Source: Strix aluco (lineage: Eukaryota > Chordata > Aves > Strigiformes > Strigidae). From it: 64,000 nucleotides of DNA. Position 1 is the stretch's first letter. Each line of letters opens with the position of its first letter. The position numbers were made by a program, and so were the translations under genes. The notes beneath the pieces were generated by a model. The model was not told where the DNA came from. It saw nothing but the letters and a program-made list of their open reading frames with translations, and ran no database searches. Positions 28,981-40,900 of this stretch are shown here, piece after piece. The DNA lies in NCBI RefSeq assembly GCF_031877795.1, contig NC_133938.1, positions 13,982,920-14,046,919 on the forward strand, written 5' to 3'.

Positions 28981-31900
28981 GTACGGCCGGCAGCGCCCGG
29001 GGGGACTCGGGTAACTTCTGCGCCGCGGCTGCCGGTGGGAGGTGGCTTTGCAAATTTTTTGCGGACGTGGGTATTTTCCACTTTGGGGGGGAAAAAATTC
29101 CTTTTTCTATTTCCATGTGAGCGTTACCATACGGGAAAGAATATAGGCATAACTGTATTTAATATTTTTAAACGGAAACGCGGTGGCCCTTTTACCCAAA
29201 ACATCTCTGGTGTCTGGGTTAACCTGTTGCCAGCCTGCTGTTTAACACGGCGCTTCAGCGCTGGGTCAAACCGTTTGTATCGCAGCTGAGCGGATGAGTT
29301 ATTTCCAGCGCAGGAATTACTGACTGTAGCGATTCGTTCCAGTTTAAAAAACCCCAACCACAACAATGGATCCATAAGGGTAAATACCCAGAATGAAGGC
29401 AATAGGGGGTATAAATGTTTTAAATCTGGCTACATTTTAAAATTCCAACTGAATGTGACGTTTGAAAAGTTTTCTGGTTTGCCAGGTAATTACTTTAAAA
29501 ATCCCACTCTTGAAGTGAGGTTATTTAAATCAGTAACAGGATATTTTTTAACCCTGCTGCCTCTTTGATCTTTTTTTCTGAGCCAAGTTTTAAACATTTG
29601 TTTGGATAATGATTCATTTGTGTTTGTAAATGCGTTGTTTTCTCTTAGTTAAAAGATAGTGGCCATATCAAGTTCTTCCTACGTGGTTCTATGAACCTTA
29701 ACCTCTGAGTGGCAAATTGAAACAAAGTGCTAGCATTTCGTTGTGCCTGCATGGGGCTATACAGCTTGTTTTCTTATTTGTAGCTGGCTCTTTTAAAGTA
29801 GTAAAGACTACTACTATAGACTTTGTTCAGAGAGTTTGCTGCGGCTTGACCTAGCACCATTTCAAACAGTAAATTGTAAAAGAAAAGTGGCAGTAGCCGT
29901 GAATACAGTTTAACCAGTCACTGGTGCATGAAGTAATTAAGTACCAGTACCATTGCCAGCCAATGCACCTACGTCCCGGACCTTCCCAGCTGCCTTCTGA
30001 CCTTCTGCTTCTCCATTTTCTTTCCATACTGAGCTGCTGTTCCCCTTTGGTTCTGTTCCATCTTCAGTTATACCTTCTACTCTCAAGTTCTCATAATTGT
30101 CAGAATATCTTCTATTTTAGTTTTCTTTCTTCCACTGTTGAACTTTTGTTACTGATTTTTGGCATCACCAACTTGAGAAAGAACAGGTTCACCAGGAAAT
30201 TCAATTTTGTATGAATGGTGTGCTCCCATTTCTCCTGCTAGATGTATAGTCTGACATCCCCAAAGGTTTTAGAGGAAGCACCACATGGTTCATGTGCATC
30301 TATTGCCAGCCTTGTTCTAAACCAGAGAAGTATCTTTTCTTTTTTTCTCTACTGTCACATTACCAAATGTTTTTTGTTTTCTTGTGGTTTTTTTAAAACG
30401 TGGTTTATTGGTAAAAATGGATGGAGAATTATTGCTGGAGGCACTGAACTTAAAATCTTTTACTCAAGAAATTCAATTGGCTTTAGGAAACTAAGTTGTA
30501 TGAAGTGAAAATAGGGATCCAAAATACTTCCTGGTATAAAGGTGTCACAGCAGAGTGAAGAACCTGGAACAGAGTCTTGCCACAAAATTTTGGATTGACA
30601 AGATAAAATAGGATAGATCAGTGAATGGCAAGGGGTGCCATGAAATGTGACTTTATTAGCAACTGCTGAACTTGCTGAAAGTAAGGAAAGACTGGATATT
30701 TTAAATAGTATTATCTATTTATTAAAGCTGCTTTTGGTGTAAAGAATAACATCAGAAGCTACACCTCATCAAACTGAAAGACACTGAGGTACTCAAATGC
30801 CATTTGTAGGTGTTACCTGTCTAGGAAAGTTTCTGTGACCTAGCTATGCTGAAGCCTATGGGCAGTGTGATACCTGAATGCCTTCGGAAACAAGTACTAT
30901 CAGAGAGATCTCTGCCCTGTAGTGACTGAGGTGGAAAATAGCGGGGGGTGGGGTGAGGGGAAGAGCTCAGCGTAGAGAGCATTTGGATAACTGTTGCAGA
31001 AGTGAATATATTCAATAGGATATGTGAGTTTACTGCAGTATAGGCAAGGGTATGGATTCTTGTACTTCAGTGTTCTAGTATGGTTCAGGATGAGCTATAC
31101 TTGTCATCTGTTGCTTCTCTTTTCGACTCTGCATGGTTACAGCACCTCATTTCCTCTTTGTATCACATCTTGCAGGACCAGATGAGTTTAGCTTCTGCTA
31201 GAGAATCCTTTCCAGGGTTTGTGACTGACTGCCAACAGTGACAGAGAGAAGCTTGTATAAAACACAGTATTTGTTGAACAGACACTGACAAAAACTTCTG
31301 TGCAGACCTGGATCATGAGTAGGGTAGGATGGGGACAGAACAAGACAGGTATAGCTTCAGAGGTGACACTCCTCCACTCTTATGATGTTTGCTAGGCGTC
31401 TGTGAAGGAGTGAGCCATAACAGCAGCTTTCTGAGGCTTTTCCTGTACTCACCTTTTCTTGTCTAGGTACTTCATTCTTCATCCATCTTCCTAGGTGAAT
31501 ATATATATCAGTTATCCCTTTTGAACCTGACACTCAGCCTGCATCTCTGCCTACCTCTCTGACTTTTACCATGACCAGCATTTTTTCTTTTCCTTGTTCA
31601 ACGTGAATGTTCTTTCCACAGGGAGAAGGAGTGAAGATAGCTTCTAGCAGTGCATTGCCTGTATCATTAATATGAGTGCTGTTTGAGGTAGATCACGTTG
31701 GCCTTGACATTTAACTTTATTTCTTCAACAGGGTTTCAACAAGGAAGCACAGAGCTAAAAAAAATTAGATGCAATTCTTAAGTAACGACACTACCCATCC
31801 ACAGTTATGTGTATGTTTCTACTTGCATAAATAATACAAATATCTCCCTGATTTTTTCTATAGAGGATGAAGTAGGAAAAGTAGTTGGAAAAAGTATTTA

Positions 31901-34900
31901 TGTATGGTCTTGGCCATTTAGGATTACTACTCCATTGTGACTATTGGGAAATGTAGCAGGGACTGTTATGCTCCCTGTAAGAGAGAAAATGCTAAGTGCA
32001 GCCTGTATGATAAATGAATGAGCACTGACCAAAGGACAATGTGGGTCTGTTAAAGTATGTGGTGGTTGTGGTGTGCTCCTGTGGGAGCACAGGGCTTTAC
32101 AGTATTCAAAGTAGCTAATCGGGCACTGGGAACGTGGATATTGAAAGTCCAACTATATTTCTCGTTCAGATGAGAAGGAAATTGTAAACCACAGAAGCTA
32201 TATCGACTTTTGGTTTGTGTACTCATAATTTGCACTTTTTGATTATTTTGTTTGCTTTGGAAGGTGAGGTATGGTGGGGCTGGTGAGGTAAGTTGAATGC
32301 TTAGTGGGTGTGTCTGTCAAGAGCTCATGGAGGTTGGGGTTTAATTTCACAGTGGAAGGAATTTTGTTTCATAAGGGGAATACAGGAAAAGGGAGACCTT
32401 CCCAGTAGCATTGAGGGCAGAAATGCAGCTCCCTCTGTGTCTTCCAGTAACAAGAGTTCAACTGCTGAGCTTGGGTCTGGGCTGTTGTTCCATGGGCCTT
32501 GTCTCCTCATGCTAAAGAGTTAAGTATAATGTGAGGCTGTGCCACATTAAACTTTCATAGAAGTATTTGATTTAAACCTGTTCAACTTAAACTTTTATGA
32601 AAGAATACTGAAAAATAAGCCACTGCTGAAACTTAGGTTTCTGAATAAAAGTGACCTTATAACAAGAAAAAATCCGAAGTGTATTTTAGGAGGTTAGAGA
32701 AAAGGGTCAGCTTGTGAAATCCTCATCACCAAAATGTTCTAAGTTTTAAGGTATATGCTTATCTGTCAAAACAAATTGTTCACAATTTTGCCTACAGACT
32801 GAAGACTTTAAATGAACAACTTAACATTCCCTACAGACCACCTCCTTCCAACCCTATGGCAACAATTGTTTGCTTGCTGTTCCCCTAAGCAGTGCTTAAA
32901 TTTCACACCCGTATTACGTGTGATGCTTGCTTTGATAATGATCTGTTTTTGAAATACTTTTGAGCTGTGTGGAAGAATTTACACTGTAATTCTTCTGTGT
33001 TCTGGGTTTAAAAAAAGAACAGTAAAACATTGAATGCTTATTTTTTAGTGCTGTATCGGGCAGGCAAAGTTGCATACCTGATAGAGTACCAAAAGCACAC
33101 TAGAACTTGGAGGACTTGGTTACTCTAGCTGTTGCTGCAGCTAGTCAAGGTCCCCACATTTTCCTCAGGGAGGATAAAGTGAGTAAGGTGCCCAGAAAAT
33201 GCGTTGGTGATTCCTTGATATAATGACGTCTATGTATATAGGGATATCAGTGGGTGTTACATCTTGCTCAGAAGTAGAATTACCATTTCCCCATCTCTTA
33301 AATACAGAAAGTGATTATGATCTCCTCTGTGAAGTCATCTGAGATCTATTGATTTTAAAAGCACTTTTAATAGCTTCTGAGTATGCCATCTATCAGTCAA
33401 CTTATTTTTGAGTTCTTCTCAAGGTGTAGGCTTAACATGGAAGATGAGAATGTAATTAATATATAGCATATACAATATGCTACTGCATATATACTTTATA
33501 TAACACATAGCGTAACCCTCTCTTTCTTAGCTAATACAGTTCCTTTATATAACACGGAGTGTAACCCTTTTTTTATTGGCTAATGTAGTCTCTTCCTATT
33601 GAAAATACTGAGGCAGGGAATAATCTGTTAGTAATCTTATCTGACAAATCTATTTTATAAGGTTGTGCATAAGCCCTGGTCCCTGCCAGCTGAGTGGAAT
33701 TTCCTTGTTCTGTGTGCTGCACAAGAGAACTCTCAGCTGAAGGAGGTATCCTAGATACTTCGTGACTGATGTAACAGTTATGATTTAAAATATCTTGCTA
33801 AAGTTGGCATGAAATGTCACAGCACTGGTATGCTGAGTTAAAGATCGAATCCATATGAAGGTTGAGGGTAGAAAGAGAGAGAAAAGGCTTAACAATGAAA
33901 ATTGCACATTGAATTTTTTTCCTGCTTCGTTTCTGGGCAAGAAAATTATTATTAAAAATATACCAAGCTTTCAGTGAATGGAAGGTGTACTATAGTAGAT
34001 GTTGTTTAAGTACTTACGTGTATAAGCTGTTATTAGGTAAGTAAAATCTATGAAAAAATACTTTTTTTTTTTAAATTGACACATTTCAGTCATGTACAAA
34101 TAAAGCTGTGCTGTAACTGATAGATGGTGTAACTGTATATTATCCTGGGTAGGTACATCTTTAGTACATTACTCTGCATATATCTGTTCTGAGAAAAAGC
34201 AGTTGTTCACTAAAGAGGATAAAGAATGATTTAAGTTTTATTTTTGACTGGCTGATGCTCTCTCAGCCTTGTGGTTAGCACAGAACTGACTCACAGAAAA
34301 TTCTGCAGACTTATAGGCTGTAGTAGGAATGCCATCCAGATGAAGGTCTAAAAAGAGAAACTCTGGATCGGGTTTCTAAATATCACATTTCTGCTCTGTT
34401 GCCAATTTTATCTATTCAAAAGTGTGACAGTAGTTACTAGATGATTGTCTGTTTGACAAGGTCAGATGAAGGATGCTAATGTCTAAAATGTAAAGATACA
34501 GTGCTTGTTGTACATTGTAAGAACAAGAACTGAGTTGCAGTTGTAAACTGGCCAAGTTATGTATGAGAGAGAGCTGAAAATGTATATGTGAACTTTATAT
34601 AGTCTGTTTGAATTGAACCTTCTTGGTTTAAAAAAAAGCTGATGATTAGAGATGATTATTTATAAATTAAAATTTAGTTTTCTACTTAAAGCCAGCTGAA
34701 TTCCTCTAGGTGATATTACTGCTCGAGTATTGGTTAGCTGAAAAACTTTGCATTACCTGAGAAAATAAAACAAATGTCTGTTAAGGCTGTGCTATTATGA
34801 CTCTCATTGTTAAATTGTTAGATCACAGTTGATGTTTGATGGATTGTATGAGACAAGCAATTAGGCTTTGAAGTAGAGCTGTTTGGGTTGGTTTTTTTAA

Positions 34901-37900
34901 AACTAATAACAAGCCCCCCCTCTCATCAAGAAACACCATCTCACTACAAAACTTTCAATGTTTAAAACCAAAACCCCCAATAGTTATAGAATCTAAGTTC
35001 TAGAAAGCTTCAGAAACTTAAATGCCCTTGGTGAAATACATTAGGAAAAGTATTCGCCCCTCATTTGACCTGAAATAGATTTGAATAGGTTGGTGACTTT
35101 CATTTCAATTTTTCTGCTGTTGTCCAGTGTGCCGGAAGGAAAGAAAAGGCAGTTGAAGTGTTCTGGTGCAGAAAACCTTGTAACTTTTCCAAGTGTAGTG
35201 AGGGAAGTCGGGAAGGCAGAAGGAGACCCCCGCTTCCAGTGAAGCAGTGGTGGGTTTGGCAGGCTGTGGGCAGAGGTCTGTGTCTGGGTTTTGGGGCAGC
35301 TGGCCTCGCCCACTGCTCCCCAGGTACTGCCACTGGAGTGGTAGCAAACATAAAGGACACAGAGCGACGTCCTCCTGCTGTTTTTCTCAAATGCTAGGCT
35401 GGTTTCCCACTGTGTTCTTCTTTTCATGTGTTGGCATTGCTTTTTGTACTTCTTAATTTGAGCTGTGCGGGCAGTGAGCTGCAAGGGGATCCACGGTGCG
35501 CTCTGAAGGAAAATAATGTCCAGCAGATACAGGCAGGGGGTAGAAGAGTATCTACTTTTATCTCCTGTCCTGTCAGAGCCATGTGCATACTGCTGGCAGC
35601 AGAGCCTGATGGTTTGCAGCTGTGGCTTTGACACCTGTGCTGGATGGCCAAATGGGGTGGCAAGTCTCCTCCTCTTCCCCTGTTTCCAGCTGCAAGTGAA
35701 AGATGGTCTTTAGGGGTGCTCTTTGCCTCAGTGAAGTAGATTTTAGGGATTCTCTAAGTTTCTCTTGGAGTGCAGAGTTTCTCCATTTTGGGTGCTGCCC
35801 AGGAGAAGGCTGTGCGGGGCTCCCCTCACTCCTCCCCAGCTACACCTTGGAAAGGAGTTGGGGAGGAGTAGTTACTCTAGCTGCGAGGGGGAGCACTGGG
35901 TTGTGTTTTTTTGTTTTTTGGCTAGGCTGTTCAGTACAGCCTGTACTTGAAAAGCAGAAAGCCTGAAGCCTGCCCAGACTGGCCACATTCCTCCATGCAG
36001 CACCATGTGGCAAAAGCATCATCTCTGTCCCAGAGACTAACCCTGTACAGTAGGGTTAGTCTCATCTTGCCTATGCCCAGGAAAATAAAGAACCACTAGT
36101 ATACATGTAGAGAGAAAAAGGAGTGCCTAACACCCAGTGCTGAAAGGAAATCCCTCAGAAAGGCTGATTTATAAAGAACCAATTTGCCCTTTTTCTTAAG
36201 CCTTGCTTTTACGAAGCTGGAACAGAGATGACCCCCATTTATGCTGGAGAAGGGTTAGGAAACTAAGCAAACCCATCGGAGATGATGTGCTCCGAGCTAA
36301 TGGGGGAACACATGGAGCAATATAAAACATTTCATGCTCTCTCATGACCCTTTTGTTTTGATAAGCTCTCTTTTTTCCCCATGCAACTGCTTTCAAGCAG
36401 TTCTGTTTTAAAGCAGTCCCTAGTGATGTTTGAATCCTGTGGAATTTGAGGTGGGTGAACGATAAAGCAAAAGATGGTGGTGGCTCTTCGGTTTGCTCAC
36501 TGTAACCTCTGGAACAAGCTGTTCTGCTGTAGCTCAAGATGCCAGTGTCAGAGTTGGTGTGCTGAGACAGGCCGGGAGAGGCTGCTCACACAGATATGTG
36601 TCTTTCCTTTGCTTCCTGCCAGCTCTTGTCTGCAGAGTTTGAGCTATTGATGCTTCCTGTCATGTGCGTGGATGGAGACTGTTACCTCACCTGGGACAGC
36701 TGGAGAAGGAGAGTTATCATTTCAGCTATGGATCTGTCAGAGAGGCCAGAACTATGCTCTCCTTTTTATCTTCTTATCAAGCTCACCAAACCTAATATAC
36801 TGTTAAAGATAACGTGTTTGCTTTCCTCATGCACAGATTATGTTTTGCACTTTGAACACTCATAAAGCTGATATGGACAAGCTCTTAGGTGCACAAATTG
36901 GCCTTGAAGATTTCATATTTGCCCACATAAAAGGACAACGAAAAGAAGTGGAAATTCTTAAAACTGATGATGTACTTGGGCTTACCATTACAGACAATGG
37001 AACAGGCTGTCCGTTTATAAAGGTAAATGTAATTACCAGTGGAATACTTTGCTCTATAGAAGCTTCTGTTACTATAACAGGTTAATTGCTGTTTTAATGA
37101 TCCTTTAGAACTATAAAATCTTTTATTATATATATGGTAAGTAAAAAATAAAGTTGCTTTTCTTTAGGTGCATAATTCAAAATCAGTTCAGCTATTTCTG
37201 TACTTCATGTCATTCAAAATTAGTTCATTTGTTCATTGCTTCTGTAATGTGTATCAGCTTTACAATGTGACCATTGTATTTTCTGACCTACCCTGAAGTA
37301 GTAGGTGTTAGATACTGCTTGCATCTGCCCCCTCCTTTTTTTTAAGTGATTTTCTGATGTCATTTATTAGGTGCTTATAGAACTTCTGTCACTCATGTGA
37401 TAATGAGATCATGTTCTTTCAGTCTTTATGACTGTTCACAGGGCAGAAGCCTTTGTGCTGTATAAGAATAGGTGCAAGTGTAGTGCTTTTTTGGCTTTCC
37501 AGTATCATTGCCTTAGGTAGGGTGAATTAAAAGGTGCTAAGGATATGGATTAACACAATTTACCACAATTAATTTGAGTTGCAACTATGGGCAGTAACAT
37601 GTATAATATATTAATCATAATTGCTTTCCTCCTTCTCTTCTGTATGACCTCCAGATAGTATGTTTTGAGACAAGTAACGTTGAGGAAATGATGCTGCCCT
37701 TCTTGCTGGACTAGGTATTAGGATCCTTAATCACATTTTCTGCCTTTTTTAGATGCTTTGCTCTAATCTACTCCAATTATCCATTATTAGTGAGGCACTG
37801 GCAATTATCTTCGATTACTCGTGTCCCAATCACTGTTCTCATTGCTATTATAAACAGAGCTTCTTGTATCGAGAGGTTGTATTCTTAATTCATTCCTTAG

Positions 37901-40900
37901 CTACCATGGTTATAAAACAAGATGTGGTTTAGAAATAGGTTTGCTTGTCTTTGTTACGGAAAAATGTGATTGAGATCATGCTTGGGAAAGCTGAGATGCA
38001 GTGGAGGTTTCAGTAAGAATTTTGGCAAAACCATAGCCTAATTTTTTTATGTTTATAGACACAGAACTCTGAATTTCTAGTGGCAGCATCCATGCAGCCT
38101 GTAACATTCAGTCACGCTGCTGCTTATGTGGCATTTTAAAAAAAGGCATTGAAAGCAGTGCTTCAGTGATTAAAGTTCACATGTGCAGCACTGTACAGAG
38201 GGTTACTCTATCTGTGCTTGGTTGGTAATACGGAGAGAGAGAACAGCCATCACATAGACCACTGCATAATTGGAGTAGACTGGAAAACCCTCATCACATT
38301 ATCAAGACAAGCTGTAATTTCTAGTAAATCATATAAAACTTGTCTGAACAAATAGATCATTGTCCTTGTACTGGTCTAATAATAAGCAGTATAATGAAGA
38401 TGGTGCAGTCTTTGTGGGAATGCATCAGTTTAAAGGAGGTTTCTAGGAGCTTTGTTGCTGTTGTCTATTTAGCTAATGGATTTTTTTAAAGTAGCGTAGA
38501 AAATAAATATGCAAAAGTAAAAGCTGCATCTTTTATACTTGGTTGTCTAGGTAAATGTCTCTACTTCAAAGTTTGATGTAATTCTTTTTGTTTATATATT
38601 TATTTTCCTTGAAGAATTGTTATTATGTTCCATCAACAATATTAAATTTACCTATCTGTGGGTTGTTAAAAGCTGTTATGGGCTGTAGTCATTTTATTGT
38701 AGTTTGAATAACAGGGCAGTTCCTAGGTTTGGTATATAATTCGGCCTGTTTTTAAACCTGACGCTCTGAACTGTACGTTCTTTTCCTATGAAATCTAATG
38801 TTGTTTTGCCTTACTAAGAACAGAACTTGGTATCATTCTACTTTCACAAATTTGTTTTCTGGGTACATGGCCAGATGGGAAGATGTACTATGGAATCAAA
38901 TTAGCCATTCAAAGAATAACAGTAGAACTTCAAGCATGACTGACTGGTGTATAAGGAGACATTATAAAATGGAGCGGTGCAATTAATTTTAGGCATTGCA
39001 TAGGAAATGTAGATCCTAGCTTCTAAATGGACTTTAGAGCACTTGAAATACAGGCATTTCAATTGCATCTTAATTACTGTGACAATGTAGCTTGGTTGTC
39101 TCTAGTCAGTTAACTTGGAGTGATGATAAAAACGAAGTCATATGAAAAAAAAGTTTGATATGACACAATTAACATAGCCAGTGAATGTTACTTAAACAGT
39201 TGTGGTGTTAGGATCCAAGTGAAGAAGAAAAGCTAAATAAAAATTAATTCAACACATAGAATAAACTTTAATTGAAGTCTCATAGGCACGCTTTTGAATC
39301 CTGGCACCTGGGAAGAGACTTTGGGACTGGGTTTCTGGTGTGTGTACGATACCTACCTCTTCATTCAGCATGAGGCTTCTTTTTGGTTTTAATCTAGGTT
39401 AAAGAAAAAAGTGCTAGAAAGAGTTAAACTCAGCCTGAAGCTAAAAATTGTTGCAACATATTATAGGACACTGAGCACTATCACACTTCCCACTGACTCT
39501 CTCAGATGGAGGCATGTATGTGGGCTCAGACATGCGCACATAAAGTAGAAGCAGGTTTCTGAGATGGTTATGCAGCTAGGCTAGGTGTTATAGCAGTAGG
39601 TGGTAATATGTTTGTCTCCCTTGTCCCACTGTTATTTCACTCCAAGTTAGCCTGAACAACATCAGTCCTTATTGAAAAGTATGTTATTTGGGAAGATACT
39701 AGAATGAAATTCCTATCTCTACAAAATCGAAGATATTCTACTATGTCATAGCTTTTCTATTAAATAGCCATGGGATAACGGCTTACGTGACTTAAGCACA
39801 TGATAAACAAAGATGACAGCATATAACAACAATAAACAGAATCACTGAGATTTTAAGTGTCCTTTAGTAGGCTTGATAAATCATAGAGATCTTTTAAAGA
39901 TTTTTTTTCTCGCTTTTTAAATTCCACTTCACAAAAACTATAAACACTAACTTCTGTTATGTTTTATGACCTTTAGATCATTTTCATTTGTATTCCATGA
40001 GATGGCATCTAGAAGAATTTCTTATTCTTTATTGTTACTTCAGCGGAAATACTTTAACATGCAGCTGTATAGCTTGATGAGGAAAACAGTAGAAGTTTTA
40101 TCACTATAGATGGGTCTTATTAAGACTAGCCCTTTATTGTATGTAATTTTTTAGTCTGTCACACACATTTTCTTATGTCCTTGGACCAAACTTGAGAAAA
40201 GTTCTGTTCCTATTCTTGTCAAGCTATTAAATCAAAATAAAAACCCAAACCTCAATTAAACATTCACATTACTGACATGTTTGGGTTCACTTTTAAAGCA
40301 TAAATATAGTAGCTTATTGAGAAGCTGTAATTTCTAAAGTATGATTGCATTTTTTTCTTTTTTCCTATTGATTTTATAGTCAATGTTTATTAAAATAGTT
40401 TGAAAAAGAATGCTTTCCAAAGTATGTTTTATGAAAATCTTATCAACAGAATGCACTGCTGATATAAGCTCAATGGTAATGTTGTTAACTGAGATTCTTG
40501 AAACTCTGTGGTGTCACCTCTTTACCTTTTAAAGAAATATTTGTAATTGTGGTGTGTTTTTTTTTTTTCTTTAAACAATAGCGGATCAAAGAAGGTAGCC
40601 TTATGGACCAAATCAAAGTGATCTGCGTGGGTGATCACATAGAGACTATAAATGGAAAAAATGTGTCAGATTGTCGGCATTATGAAGTTGCCAAAATGCT
40701 AAAAGATCTGGAGAAAGGTCAGATGTTTAAGCTGGAGTTGATAGAGCCTATGAAAGCATTTGGTGAGTGACCTGACTGTCCACCTTGTTCATTGGATATT
40801 GAAATCCCAACATTGCATTGCGTTGCAAGTTTGCTTTCAGATTGCAGCCAGGTGTCCATTGCAGCCAGGTGTCCACCCAAGGTAACATAACTGCTACAAG

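Larger units (their letters stand above)
28330..29060 (+). promoter_or_regulatory. GIPC2: CpG island promoter and first exon of GIPC2
   Basis: The only strong CpG island in the window: GC content and CpG density rise sharply at about 28330 and fall after about 29060. It contains an array of GGGGCGG boxes and covers the GIPC2 start codon. It has no obvious TATA box, typical of a dispersed CpG-island promoter. The transcription start cannot be placed exactly and is probably between 28400 and 28700. Confidence 0.85.
28981..36836 (+). other. GIPC2 intron 1 (7.9 kb)
   Basis: A phase 0 intron with GTACGG donor and 'ctcatgcacag' acceptor. No exon or RNA gene was recognised. It holds a 49-bp tandem duplication near 33494-33590 and a comparatively GC-rich block at about 35100-36100 with a strong hairpin; both are listed separately. 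Confidence 0.9.

Noticed and set aside
28391-29116. Long open frames on both strands and in other frames across the CpG island
   Set aside because: GC-rich sequence has few stop codons. Only the frame starting at 28723 matches a known protein and continues into exon 2.
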